Of a stretch of DNA of 64,000 nucleotides, positions 24,302 to 33,089 are shown piece after piece. A model generated the notes under the pieces. It had not been told where the DNA came from and did not search any database. It was given only the letters and a program-made list of their open reading frames with translations. The DNA comes from Faecalibacterium prausnitzii (lineage in GTDB: Bacteria; Bacillota; Clostridia; Oscillospirales; Ruminococcaceae), in assembly GCF_003287405.1 (NCBI RefSeq), contig NZ_PRLD01000002.1, forward strand, positions 1-64,000. Direction: 5' to 3'. Every line of letters starts with the position of its first letter. Position 1 is the first letter of the stretch. A program made the translations under genes and the position numbers.

Positions 24302-24973
24302 TTGGAATCTACTTTGAAATTCCAACGCGGAGACATCTACTTTGTTCGACTTGACAACCGCACGGGTTCCGAACAAAGCGGAACCCGTCCAGCGGTCATC
24401 TTACAAAACGATGTGGGAAACTCCTGTTCACCGACATTGATCGTTGCGACTTTGACAAGTAAGACAGAAAAGAAAGCTACGCAGCCGACGCATTGTCTGG
24501 TGGAACCGGAGGGGCTGGAGCCGTCCATCGTTCAGGCTGAGCAAATCTTCACCATCGACAAAAGCCGTGTCAAAAGATTTGTCGGACACCTCACCCCAGA
24601 AGAGATGGGGCGGGTCGATGATGCTGTGAAAATCAGCCTTGCGCTGAACCCGATGGGAAGTATCCAAAAACTCAAACCGATCGTCCGTTCTACGGCGGCT
24701 TACGCACCGCCAGAAGTAGTTGACGGTAAGCCGCCTGTCTATCCCTACACTCCTATCAAATCCGATTTTGAGGATGCAGGAACAGTCGAAGAAATGATGT
24801 TATACACCGAACTGCAATCCGCTGTTCACGCAATGATCCAGCGGCTTGAATACAGCTTCACCTTTAATCCCAGCTTGCTCACCAGCCCGAAGCGTAAGAA
24901 GCAAGTGACTGAGATTTTGACCGAAGCTGAAAAATACATTTGGCGAATTAAGGAGGAAATCAGATGCGCCTGA
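24302..24973 (+). CDS. PemK/MazF-family protein with C-terminal extension
   Basis: About 223 residues. The first 110 form the MazF/PemK fold: FQRGDIYFVRLDNRTGSEQS, then GTRPAVILQNDVGN, TLIVATLTS and the EQIFTIDKSR strand. Typical toxins are about 110 residues; here a further 110-residue helical tail follows. Start: TTG 24302 has GGAGG 9 nt upstream. The alternative GTG at 24260 overlaps a purine run and would add residues outside the fold. There is no recognisable antitoxin immediately upstream, and the downstream gene overlaps by ten bases. It may be a regulatory RNase of the element rather than a classic addiction toxin. Confidence 0.85.
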   Translation: MESTLKFQRGDIYFVRLDNRTGSEQSGTRPAVILQNDVGNSCSPTLIVATLTSKTEKKATQPTHCLVEPEGLEPSIVQAEQIFTIDKSRVKRFVGHLTPEEMGRVDDAVKISLALNPMGSIQKLKPIVRSTAAYAPPEVVDGKPPVYPYTPIKSDFEDAGTVEEMMLYTELQSAVHAMIQRLEYSFTFNPSLLTSPKRKKQVTEILTEAEKYIWRIKEEIRCA

Positions 24974-25785
24974 AGAATGACACTGAAAATTTTGCAGCTT
25001 CCTTCAATATCACCCCGCCTTACCAAATGAGGGTGATTCACAGCAGTAAGCTGATCTACCCCCGTGAAATCTACCAGCGGGGGGTACAGCGCAAGCGGGT
25101 GGAACTGATTGCTGCTGACTTCAATGAATACGTTGCGAATGAGCCGAAGATCAGCTTCCGCAACGGCAAGTATTATGTGGTGGATGGCCAGCACACCATC
25201 GAAGCGCGCATCCTTCGTAACGGCGGCAGAGCCTTGCCGATTCTCTGCAAGGTCTACACCGGTATGACCATGCAGCAGGAAGCCCTGCTCTTTGCCGAGC
25301 AGAACGGCCATTCTGCCCCTTTGTCTGCGGGCATCAAGCTACGAGCAAAGGTTGCGGGCGATGATGCTCCTTCCAAAGAATTTCTCGCTGCTACCAACCG
25401 GGTGGGGCTGGCATTCAACTATGACAGTTTGCAGTTGAGCGATTACCGCATCAGCTGCGTGGGCACCGCGCTCAAGTTGTATAACGAGATGGGCGAAAAG
25501 ATCTACTGCGAATCCCTGCGGTTGATCGTGGCTGCGTGGGATGGCAAACCCGATTCGTTCCGTGCATCTGTCCTGCGTGGCATGATGCACTTTGTGGAGT
25601 TGTATCACGGCGAGTTCAGCGAGGAACGGCTGGTTCGTGCGCTTGGCAGCGTCCATCCCATGGAGATTTACCGTGTCGGCAGGGATAACCCTGCAAAGCT
25701 GCCCGGATGGAAGAAATACGTTTTTCCCATCTACATGGCTTACAACGGCAAAGGCCGCAAGGACGCTCTGCCGATGAAGTTCTAA
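24964..25785 (+). CDS. ParB/Srx-like (DUF6551-type) protein
   Basis: 273 residues. An N-terminal ParB-like segment, KISFRNGKYYVVDGQHTIEA, followed by ALPILCKVYTGMTMQQEALL, resembles the nucleotide-binding ParB/Srx core. The C-terminal two-thirds is helical. Proteins of this type are frequent in clostridial conjugative elements and are listed as DUF6551; the function is unknown, with partitioning or transcription control possible. It overlaps the mazF-like stop, so the two are co-translated. Confidence 0.75.
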   Translation: MRLKNDTENFAASFNITPPYQMRVIHSSKLIYPREIYQRGVQRKRVELIAADFNEYVANEPKISFRNGKYYVVDGQHTIEARILRNGGRALPILCKVYTGMTMQQEALLFAEQNGHSAPLSAGIKLRAKVAGDDAPSKEFLAATNRVGLAFNYDSLQLSDYRISCVGTALKLYNEMGEKIYCESLRLIVAAWDGKPDSFRASVLRGMMHFVELYHGEFSEERLVRALGSVHPMEIYRVGRDNPAKLPGWKKYVFPIYMAYNGKGRKDALPMKF

Positions 25786-25882
25786 AACATATTTTCTCTG
25801 CCAAGAGGCACCTGCAAGCTGCGGGTGCCTCTTATTACATAATTATATCGCGCTATCGCTACTTTTGAAAGAAGGGCTAGAT

Positions 25883-26038
25883 ATGACCAATATGAATGTG
25901 ATTCCTGTGTCGCAGGATTCGTATATCGTTAATGGCTGCAAAGTGAAAATCACTTATGCAGAAGATGGTGACAGCATGGAGGTTCTTCAGAAACTGATTC
26001 ATGATACCCTCTGCGAGGAAGCCAAGAATTGCAGTTGA
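25883..26038 (+). CDS. TnpW-like transposon-encoded small protein
   Basis: 51 residues: MTNMNVIPVSQDSYIVNGCK then VKITYAEDGDSMEVLQKLIHDTL. The two beta strands followed by a helix and its position upstream of a serine recombinase match the TnpW family of clostridial transposons, whose function is unknown. An AGAAGGG ribosome site precedes ATG 25883. Confidence 0.65.
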   Translation: MTNMNVIPVSQDSYIVNGCKVKITYAEDGDSMEVLQKLIHDTLCEEAKNCS

Positions 26039-26164
26039 ACCGACATCCTTGCAACAAGGATAGTCCAGCACTAAAATAATGGTACAGTTGATGCAGCAAC
26101 CAATTCAAACAAACGAGTGTGCGCACAGTATCGTTGTTTTAGTTTTACATAAGGAGTAACAACG

Positions 26165-27889
26165 ATGAAAAAACGTGTATATACCTTATACCGTGTTTCG
26201 ACCATTGGACAGGTCGAAAAGGATGACATACCCATGCAAAAAGAAGCCTGCCACGAATTTGCAGAACGGCAGGGCTGGGAAATCGTCAAGGAGTTTTCCG
26301 AAAAAGGCGTTTCCGGTTTTAAGAAATCTGCAAAAGACCGCGATCAGCTCCAGCTGCTTCAGCAGGCGGCTGCTGCCGGAGAGTTTGATGTTCTGCTGGT
26401 GTTCATGTTTGACCGTCTGGGTCGGCGTGACGACGAAACGCCCTTTATCGTGGAATGGTTCACGAAGCAAGGGGTCGAGGTCTGGAGCGTAAATGAAGGT
26501 CAGCAACGTTTTGATTCCCATGTCGATAAGCTGATGAACTATATCCGCTACTGGCAAGCATCCGGCGAGAGCATCAAGACCTCTATCCGTACTCGCACCC
26601 GTATAGAACAGCTTACGGAAGAAGGTCACTACACTGGCGGCATTGTAGCTTTTGGTTACAAGCGTGTCCAGAAAGGCCGCTTGAACAAAAAGAACCAAGC
26701 TGTCTGCGATTTGGAAATCAACGAGGAAGAAGCCGCCGTGGTGCGACTGATCTTTCAGAAGTATGTTTATGAGGGATACGGCGCAAAACGGATCTGCAAC
26801 TATCTTGTCGAACACAATATTATGGGGCGCAATGGAAAGAACATCCCTAATATTACGATTGGCAGGATGATTCGTAACAAAGGATACACGGGTTATCTTA
26901 TCAATGGCAACGTTGAAAAAGAATGCCCTGAGTTGCGGATCATCGAGCCGGAAGTATTTGAAAAAGCTCAGGAACTGCGGGATGCCCGCCGCAGAGAAAA
27001 GGGTGAGGACGCAGATTCGTACAGTCCTCATGCTTTGCTTTGTGGTAAAGTGTTCTGTGCCCACTGCGGCAATCGTTTGAATATTACCAGCAGCGGACGC
27101 ACTCGGCTTCGGGCAGATGGTACTGTCGTAAAAGAAAAGCGTTATCGTTATAGCTGCAACTTTAATGTTCGGCATCCGGGGCAGTGCGATGGACAGTCCG
27201 GTTATGGTGTGACGACACTGGACGCAGTTGTAGAAAGCATCGTGTGCATGAAGTTTGAAGAAATTCTGGAGTGCTCCAAGAGCAATCTTCTGGAAGAAAT
27301 GCGGCGTAAAGATTTGGATGCTGCCAAAAAGGAAGCAACTCGTTGGAAAGAGGAAGTCCAGACCAAGGTTGACGAACAGGATGCGTTAAAAAAGGAAATG
27401 ATTCGTGTCATCCAAGGAACAAGCGGACTCGACCGCGAGATGATCCAGCAGATGGTCAATGAAAACAAGGAAGCACTGCTTACCGCACAGACCAATCTGG
27501 CAGACTCGGAAAAGAAGTTGAAGGAAATCGAGGAGCAGAACCAGAAGGCTGAACGTAATTGCAGTGATTTATTCACATGGGCAAGCACCTATAAGGGAGC
27601 CAGTTTTGAAAGGCGTCAGGCTATTTTGAAACAGTTTATCAAAGAAGTGCGTGTCGGACGCGACTATAATATCGAGATCGTTCTCAATGTACCGCTGGAC
27701 GAATTTGAGGAGTTCAAGCGTCACGCAGCATCGGCCGGACGGGGCAAAAATCAGAAAAACAAGTCGCAAAATCCTCAAAAAGTTGGGCGTTGTGCATCAA
27801 ATGCCGGAATCGTCGTTTTAGACAAAACAGCAGGTGAAACCATAAGCATTGTGCCTAAAAATGCTGCACACGCGATTTTGCGCTGTTAA
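26165..27889 (+). CDS. Large serine recombinase
   Basis: 574 residues. The N-terminal resolvase domain has the nucleophile Ser in LYRVSTIGQ, plus FDVLLVFMFDRLGRRDDE. The recombinase domain follows (YTGGIVAFGYKRV ... TIGRMIRNKGYTGYLING), then a zinc-ribbon (VFCAHCGNRL ... YRYSCNFNVRHPGQC). After residue about 380 come a coiled coil and a C-terminal tail. Large serine integrases of this type insert and excise integrative elements without a host cofactor other than a directionality factor. The gene lies within 75 bp of a tRNA gene and chromosomal genes, so it probably marks the right end of the element. Confidence 0.95.
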   Translation: MKKRVYTLYRVSTIGQVEKDDIPMQKEACHEFAERQGWEIVKEFSEKGVSGFKKSAKDRDQLQLLQQAAAAGEFDVLLVFMFDRLGRRDDETPFIVEWFTKQGVEVWSVNEGQQRFDSHVDKLMNYIRYWQASGESIKTSIRTRTRIEQLTEEGHYTGGIVAFGYKRVQKGRLNKKNQAVCDLEINEEEAAVVRLIFQKYVYEGYGAKRICNYLVEHNIMGRNGKNIPNITIGRMIRNKGYTGYLINGNVEKECPELRIIEPEVFEKAQELRDARRREKGEDADSYSPHALLCGKVFCAHCGNRLNITSSGRTRLRADGTVVKEKRYRYSCNFNVRHPGQCDGQSGYGVTTLDAVVESIVCMKFEEILECSKSNLLEEMRRKDLDAAKKEATRWKEEVQTKVDEQDALKKEMIRVIQGTSGLDREMIQQMVNENKEALLTAQTNLADSEKKLKEIEEQNQKAERNCSDLFTWASTYKGASFERRQAILKQFIKEVRVGRDYNIEIVLNVPLDEFEEFKRHAASAGRGKNQKNKSQNPQKVGRCASNAGIVVLDKTAGETISIVPKNAAHAILRC

Positions 27890-27921
27890 GACGAATGATG
27901 CACGATTTTGCGAAGAATAGC

Positions 27922-27961
27922 AAAAAGAAACGCCGTATCGTGTTAAACGATACGGCGTTTT
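27922..27961 (-). terminator. Terminator downstream of tRNA-Ala
   Basis: AAACGCCGTATCG/CGATACGGCGTTT forms a 13-bp stem with a 7-nt loop. On the minus strand it is followed by CTTTTTG, immediately after the tRNA 3' end; on the plus strand it can also serve the recombinase gene. Confidence 0.8.
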
Positions 27962-27962
27962 A

Positions 27963-28035
27963 TGGACTCGAAGGGAGTCGAACCCTCGACCTTTCGGATG
28001 CGAACCGAACGCTCTCCCAACTGAGCTACGAGCCC
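27963..28035 (-). tRNA. tRNA-Ala (anticodon CGC)
   Basis: The 73-nt cloverleaf has acceptor GGGCTCG/CGAGTCC, D-arm GCTC...GAGC, anticodon stem TTCGG/CCGAA with loop TTCGCAT (anticodon CGC at positions 34-36), T-arm GAGGG-TTCGACT-CCCTT and discriminator A. CCA is not encoded. Confidence 0.93.
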
Positions 28036-28084
28036 ACAAAAAAGCACCCAATTTCTAATGGAGGCAAATGAGCTATAACACCAG

Positions 28085-28127
28085 ATCGGGAATGCAACGC
28101 TTGCTCTCCCAGCTGAGCTATAGGCCC
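28085..28127 (-). pseudogene. Remnant of a second tRNA-Ala (5' half)
   Basis: On the minus strand GGGCCTATAGCTCAGCTGG, then GAGAGC and AAGCG-TTGCATT, reproduces the acceptor 5' strand, D-arm and anticodon loop of tRNA-Ala(TGC). What follows (CCCGATCTGG) does not pair with the stem and no T-arm is present. The break lies at the anticodon loop, 50 bp from the intact tRNA-Ala, near the inferred end of the integrative element. Confidence 0.6.
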
Positions 28128-28200
28128 ATGATGATGACGCTGATAGTGTACCGCGTTTTAGGGCGTTTGTCAAGCAGTTTTGGAGAGCATGAGCGGAGAC

Positions 28201-29028
28201 TTACAACCGGCCAAGCTGCCAGAAGGCTACGGCGCTGGCGGCGGCTACGTTGAGGGAATCCACCCCATGGGACATGGGGATCTTTACGGTGTAATCGCAG
28301 GCGGCGATGGTGCTGCCTGCCAGCCCATCGCCCTCGGTGCCCAGCACGATGGCAAGCTTTGGCTCGGCGGCAAGAGCGGGGTTGTCAATGCTGACCGAGC
28401 GGTCGCTCAGCGCCATGGCAGCGGTCTTGAAGCCCAGCGCGTGGAGCTGGGCGCTGCCGTTTTCCGGCCAGTCGGCAGGGCAGGTGCCGATCTGCGCCCA
28501 CGGCACCTGAAACACGGTGCCCATGCTCACCCGCACCGCGCGGCGGCACAGCGGGTCGCAGCAGGAGGGGGTGATGAGCACGGCATCCATGTTCAGCGCG
28601 GCAGCGCTGCGGAAGATAGCGCCCACGTTGGTGGAATCCACGATGCCTTCCAGTACAGCCACCCGGCGGGCGTGAGCACAAACCTGCTCCACCGTGCGGG
28701 GCGCAGGGCGGCGGAAGGCGCACAACACGCCCCGGGTCAGCGCAAAGCCGGTGAGCTGTGCCAGCAGTTCCCGGTCGGCGGTGTACACCGGCACATCGCC
28801 GCAGCGGGTCAAGATCTCCTGTGCCGGGCCGGTGATCTGCCTGCGCTCCATCAGCAGGGAAAGGGGCTGATATCCGGCGTCCAGCGCCCGGGCGATCACC
28901 TTGGGGCTTTCGGCGATAAAAATGCCCTTTTCCGGCTCCAGCCGGTTGCGCAGCTGCGCCTGCGTGAGCCGGGCGTAGATGTCCAGTTCCGGGGCGGTAA
29001 GGTCGGTGATCTCGTGAATGACAGGCAT
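28201..29028 (-). CDS. SpoU/TrmH-family RNA methyltransferase
   Basis: 275 residues. The N-terminal substrate-binding region is RNRLEPEKGIFIAESPKVIARAL. The SPOUT catalytic motifs are VAVLEGIVDSTNVGAIFRSA (motif 1), then KLAIVLGTEGDGL (motif 2) and IPMSHGVDSLNVAAASAVAF (motif 3). These enzymes 2'-O-methylate rRNA or tRNA using S-adenosylmethionine through a trefoil-knot fold. The exact target is not predictable. It is the first clearly chromosomal protein gene after the element. Confidence 0.93.
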   Translation of the reverse strand: MPVIHEITDLTAPELDIYARLTQAQLRNRLEPEKGIFIAESPKVIARALDAGYQPLSLLMERRQITGPAQEILTRCGDVPVYTADRELLAQLTGFALTRGVLCAFRRPAPRTVEQVCAHARRVAVLEGIVDSTNVGAIFRSAAALNMDAVLITPSCCDPLCRRAVRVSMGTVFQVPWAQIGTCPADWPENGSAQLHALGFKTAAMALSDRSVSIDNPALAAEPKLAIVLGTEGDGLAGSTIAACDYTVKIPMSHGVDSLNVAAASAVAFWQLGRL

Positions 29029-29087
29029 GGAAACGCTCCTTCAAAACAGATTTTTCCTTATTGTAGCACAAGCCGGGGCAGAATGCA

Positions 29088-29122
29088 AAATCCCTGCTGC
29101 ACACAGAACACAGCAGGGATTT
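29088..29122 (-). terminator. Terminator of the ABC exporter gene
   Basis: AAATCCCTGCTG/CAGCAGGGATTT with an 11-nt loop, followed by TTTTGC on the minus strand, lies 25 bp after the exporter stop. Confidence 0.85.
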
Positions 29123-29146
29123 GAATGCAGAAGGAAAAGCAGCCGC

Positions 29147-32100
29147 TTACTCAGAGCGCAGCGCCTTGACGGGGTTGCTCTTTGCGGCGCTGCGGGCGGG
29201 GATCAGGCCGCCCAGCATGGTAAGCAGGGTGGCCAGAACGATCAAAATCAGCGCACCCAGCGGCGGCAGAGCGGCCACCACATTGGCGTTCCCGGCAAGG
29301 TGGTGGATCAGCATATTGCCGGGGATCAGCAGCACAAGGCAGAGCACCACGCCCATTACGCCGGAGCACAGGCCGATGATAAAGGTTTCGGCGTTGAACA
29401 CCTGCGAGACATTGTGTTTGGAAGCACCGATGGCACGCAGGATGCCGATCTCCTTGCGGCGTTCCAGCACGCTGATATAGGTGATAATGCCGATCATGAT
29501 GGAGGACACCACCAGCGAGATGCCCACAAAGGCAATGAGCAGGTGGCTGACCATGCTGATGATCTCGGTGACCGAGGTCATCAGGGTGCCTACCATGTCG
29601 GTGTAAAGGATCACCTTGTCCTCTTCGCCCTGCTGCCGCATGGCGGCGTTGTAGGCGTCCAGCTCGTCCACGATCAGCGCTTTGGTATCAAAGCTGTTGG
29701 GGTAGATATAAATGCAGTCGGGCTTGGCGTAGTCTATATAGCCGATGCTGCTCAGAACACTGTCGTAGCTGGAAGCGGAGGAGAGCAGGGTGCTCCTGAT
29801 CAGATCGGTAAGGTCGGAGCCGGTCATGTTAAGCTGGATCGCGTTCTGGAAGGCAGCAGGATCGACCTTGAGGGCGCTTTCCACCTGCCCGCTCAGCTGC
29901 GCAATGTTGCTTTGAATCGCCTGTGCGATCTTCTGCTCCAGCTGTCCTGCCAGCTGCTGGATGGCGGGGCCGATCTGGCTTTGTACGGCAGCAGTAAGCT
30001 GGGTCTGCAATGCCTCGCCCAGCTGGGTGGAGTAGGTCTCCATGACAGCCTGCATATTCTGCTGCAGCACATCGGCAAACTGCTCCTCCAGCCCGGAGTC
30101 CTCCAGCAGATCCCCGATGGATTCCGACAGCAGCTTCTGGAAGGCTTCAGTTTTCATATAGGAGGAAAAGCCCAGCTTGTCCAGATTCAGCAGACCATTG
30201 CTGATGAGATAGCGCTTGTAGCCATTCATGATCTTTTTCATCAGCTCCTGCAGCGCATCCTGCGAAAGGTGCAGCTCTACACCATCGAACAGCTCCCGCA
30301 TATCCATGTCCGGCAGGGGCAGTTCGCTCAGATCCAGCTGGAAGCTGGAGGGGTCGATGAGGGTGGAAAGGTCAAAGGAGCCATCTGTCAGGTCAAAGGC
30401 GCCGCTCAGGTCAAAATGCAGGGCACTGGTATCGAACTGAAAAGCATCCTTGAGGGCATCCGTGTCCACAGAGAACAGGGAGGCGATGTCCAGCACAGTG
30501 CCGCCGGCAGCGCCAAAGGGCTCGCCGGTCAGCACGTTCGTGTCCGGGTCGGCCAGCTGCTGGCGCACGATGGCGCTGTCGGCAGCCTGATCGATCACAT
30601 GATAGGTCAGCTCATGCAGATAGTCCAGCCCGGTGTACAGGATGGCAGAGGTGGCATCAGCCTTGGGCTGAACAACGCCCACAACGGTCAGCTCCTCGCT
30701 GTCGGCCACGACCTGCTGCATATAATCGGCATCGGCCTGCTTGTTCAGCCAGAGCTTGTGTTCGGCATCATAGGTGTAGCAGTCGGCTTTGTTGACCAGC
30801 CGGAAGGTCTTGCCGAGAAACTCTTCGTAGGTGTAGGTGCCGTAATCATCGGGCAGATCGACCAGCTGGTTGCTGGCGTACTGCTGCAGGATCTTATCCA
30901 GCTCTGCCTGATCCCGCATTCCCATGGCGTATAGGGCATAGTCCGAAATGCTGCCGTTGGCGCTCAGCACCAGCACCAGCTCATTGTACTTTTCCGGCCA
31001 GCGGCCGGCTTTTACGTCGTACTGATCCTCATATAGGGCAGGGGTCTCGGCCATTTCGCCGAACACATGGGGACTGGATACCGAGGTGAGCAGACTGGAT
31101 ACCGAGGTGTTCTGACCGGCAAGGTCAGTAAAGGTGGTGTCCGGGTTCAGCTTATGCACCGTGCCGTCTGCGTCCTGCCGGTAGATCAGCGGGGAAGCGT
31201 TGTAGGTGTATTCCACCGTGGCATTATCCCGGATGGAACAGGCGTCGCTGTCCAGATAAGCCTTCAAAGAGCGCAGGTCATTGGTGGCAGCGCCGATATT
31301 CAGCTGTGCCAGCATCTGCCGGACCGTCACCATGCCCTCCGGGGCGGGGGCAGAGCCAAGCGCGTCGGCATGGGTGCTGGGGTCCAGCAGGCTGGTCAGA
31401 TCCATGCCGGAGCTGCTGATCTGCAGCGGATAAGAGGCCAGCGTGGAACGCTCCGTTTCGCTGATATAGCGGTTTACACCGTTGGAAAGCGAAAGGATCA
31501 GCGCAATACCGATGATGCCAATGGAACCGGCGAAGGCGGTGAGCAGGGTGCGCGCCTTTTTGGTGAGCAGGTTGTTGAAGCTGAGGGAAAGGGAGGTGAG
31601 CAGGGACATGGAAGAGTGCCCCATGTTCCGGTGCACGGGGGCTGCGCAAACAGCATCGTCCTCGGGCTCGTAGGGCATGGAGTCGGAGCAGATGACGCCG
31701 TCCTTCAGCGTTACGATGCGGGTGGCGTAGCGCTCGGCCAGCTCCGGGTTGTGGGTGACCATGACCACCAGCCGGTCACGTGCCACCTCCTTGAGCAGCT
31801 CCATCACCTGAAGGCTGGTCTCACTGTCCAGAGCGCCGGTGGGCTCGTCTGCCAGCAGGATATCGGGGTTGTTCACCAGCGCACGGGCAATGGCTACCCG
31901 CTGCATCTGTCCGCCGGACATCTCACTGGGGCGCTTGTGCAGCTGGTTGCCCAGTCCCACCTGCTCCAAAGCCTTGGCGGCACGGCGGCGGCGCTCGGCC
32001 TTGGAAACGCCCGAGATAGTCAGTGCCAGCTCCACGTTGCCCAGCACGGTCTGGTGAGGGATCAGGTTATAGCTCTGGAACACAAAGCCGATGGTGTGGT

Positions 32101-32344
32101 TCCGGTAGGAGTCCCAGTCGCGGTCAGTATACTTTTTGGTGGAGATGCCGTTGATGATAAGGTCGCCGCTGTCGTAGCGGTCCAGACCGCCGATGATGTT
32201 CAGCAGCGTGGTCTTGCCGGAGCCGCTGGGCCCCAGAATGGCCACAAATTCGTTATCCCGGAGGTTCAGACTGACGTTGTTCAGTGCGTGCTGCACCAGC
32301 TCGCCGGTCTTGTATTCCTTGTTGATCTGTTTGAGTTTGAGCAT
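29147..32344 (-). CDS. MacB-like ABC transporter, ATPase-permease fusion
   Basis: 1065 residues. The ATPase domain (1 to about 220) has Walker A GPSGSGKTTLLNIIGG, the signature MSGGQMQRVAIARAL and Walker B ILLADEPTGALDSET. A membrane segment (about 265-290) leads into an unusually long extracytoplasmic region of about 600 residues. C-terminal FtsX helices include SSIMIGIITYISVLERRKEI and GILRAIGASKHNV. MacB proteins export peptides or lipoproteins or sense envelope stress; those of E. coli size are about 650 residues. The Gln/Leu-rich middle (residues 560-760) is helical and may be a long periplasmic-like stalk on the cell exterior. It is monocistronic. Confidence 0.93.
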   Translation of the reverse strand: MLKLKQINKEYKTGELVQHALNNVSLNLRDNEFVAILGPSGSGKTTLLNIIGGLDRYDSGDLIINGISTKKYTDRDWDSYRNHTIGFVFQSYNLIPHQTVLGNVELALTISGVSKAERRRRAAKALEQVGLGNQLHKRPSEMSGGQMQRVAIARALVNNPDILLADEPTGALDSETSLQVMELLKEVARDRLVVMVTHNPELAERYATRIVTLKDGVICSDSMPYEPEDDAVCAAPVHRNMGHSSMSLLTSLSLSFNNLLTKKARTLLTAFAGSIGIIGIALILSLSNGVNRYISETERSTLASYPLQISSSGMDLTSLLDPSTHADALGSAPAPEGMVTVRQMLAQLNIGAATNDLRSLKAYLDSDACSIRDNATVEYTYNASPLIYRQDADGTVHKLNPDTTFTDLAGQNTSVSSLLTSVSSPHVFGEMAETPALYEDQYDVKAGRWPEKYNELVLVLSANGSISDYALYAMGMRDQAELDKILQQYASNQLVDLPDDYGTYTYEEFLGKTFRLVNKADCYTYDAEHKLWLNKQADADYMQQVVADSEELTVVGVVQPKADATSAILYTGLDYLHELTYHVIDQAADSAIVRQQLADPDTNVLTGEPFGAAGGTVLDIASLFSVDTDALKDAFQFDTSALHFDLSGAFDLTDGSFDLSTLIDPSSFQLDLSELPLPDMDMRELFDGVELHLSQDALQELMKKIMNGYKRYLISNGLLNLDKLGFSSYMKTEAFQKLLSESIGDLLEDSGLEEQFADVLQQNMQAVMETYSTQLGEALQTQLTAAVQSQIGPAIQQLAGQLEQKIAQAIQSNIAQLSGQVESALKVDPAAFQNAIQLNMTGSDLTDLIRSTLLSSASSYDSVLSSIGYIDYAKPDCIYIYPNSFDTKALIVDELDAYNAAMRQQGEEDKVILYTDMVGTLMTSVTEIISMVSHLLIAFVGISLVVSSIMIGIITYISVLERRKEIGILRAIGASKHNVSQVFNAETFIIGLCSGVMGVVLCLVLLIPGNMLIHHLAGNANVVAALPPLGALILIVLATLLTMLGGLIPARSAAKSNPVKALRSE

Positions 32345-32619
32345 AGATGTGCCTTTCCGGTACCGCGCCGCCGGGCGCTGAGCCTATGGATCAAAGTAGG
32401 TGAGAGTTACAGACAATATATAATTTATTATAGCAAAATCTTGTGAATAAACCATGACAAGATAAAGCAGGAAGGACAAAGCCGGCGTTTATCTGCGTGT
32501 ATAGGACAAAAAAGAGAAAACGGAAAAAGATACCGGTTGAATTTACGGGGTGAACGTGCTATTCTAAAATTGTCAGCGGCGCACGGAACAAAACACGGAC
32601 ACCCATTGCGCCGCATGAA

Positions 32620-32654
32620 AAATGTGTCGGAATTGAAAAACTGACGACACATTT
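32620..32654. promoter_or_regulatory. Inverted repeat upstream of the Spo0A-like operon
   Basis: AAATGTGTCG (32620-32629) and CGACACATTT (32645-32654) form a perfect 10-bp dyad with a 15-nt centre. The half-sites read TGTCGGAA and TGTCGTCA, close to the classic Spo0A box TGTCGAA. They lie in the 439-bp gap (32345-32783) between the divergent exporter and the Spo0A-like operon. No other clear signal was seen in this gap. Confidence 0.5.
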
Positions 32655-32783
32655 CTGAAAAGCCGCATAAACCAGACATGGACAAACATTTCTTTAGGAT
32701 TGTAACAGCTTCTCCTGCTCCATACAATAAAAAAGGACATTCAAGGCAAAAAAGCAATGCCCTTGCGGTAAGGAGGAACTGAA

Positions 32784-33089
32784 ATGGAACGTACATTTTC
32801 ACCCATGATCCGGCAGTATTCTGCCATTGATGGCTTGCAGAAGGCGTATACGCTGGTGTATGCCATGGAGGTGGAGGGCGCACAAGGCTGCCGACTGACC
32901 TTATGCAGGCTGGGCAACCGACAGCGGGTGGACAGTCAGTATGTTGCGGCTGCGCCGGAATTCTGCTATCGGATCCTGCGCTATCTGTGCGAGAATGGAG
33001 TTCAGCCGGAGATCTGGCAGGACGTTGTCACAGAGCTGACGGCTGTCGACCCGGCAGGAGGGAAAGGCGGCGCTTGGTGTGAACAGTGA
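32784..33089 (+). CDS. DUF6514-like small protein
   Basis: 101 residues with a beta-rich N-terminal part (LVYAMEVEGAQGCRLTLCRL) and a helical end (AAPEFCYRILRYLCENGVQP). ATG is preceded by AAGGAGG. Its end overlaps the start of the Spo0A-like gene, which indicates co-expression. It resembles the DUF6514 family of Clostridia by length and fold order; the assignment is tentative and the function unknown. Confidence 0.65.
   Translation: MERTFSPMIRQYSAIDGLQKAYTLVYAMEVEGAQGCRLTLCRLGNRQRVDSQYVAAAPEFCYRILRYLCENGVQPEIWQDVVTELTAVDPAGGKGGAWCEQ

Noticed and set aside
27943-28173. Minus-strand frame containing FCGLVAQLGERSVRIRKVEG
   Set aside because: It is a translation of the tRNA-Ala gene and tRNA remnant (27963-28127), a well-known false protein. 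The overlapping frame 27818-28051 is rejected for the same reason.
29018-32446. Long plus-strand frames (638 and 459 codons) opposite the ABC exporter
   Set aside because: They are antisense shadows of the MacB-like gene, with no domain or initiation signals.
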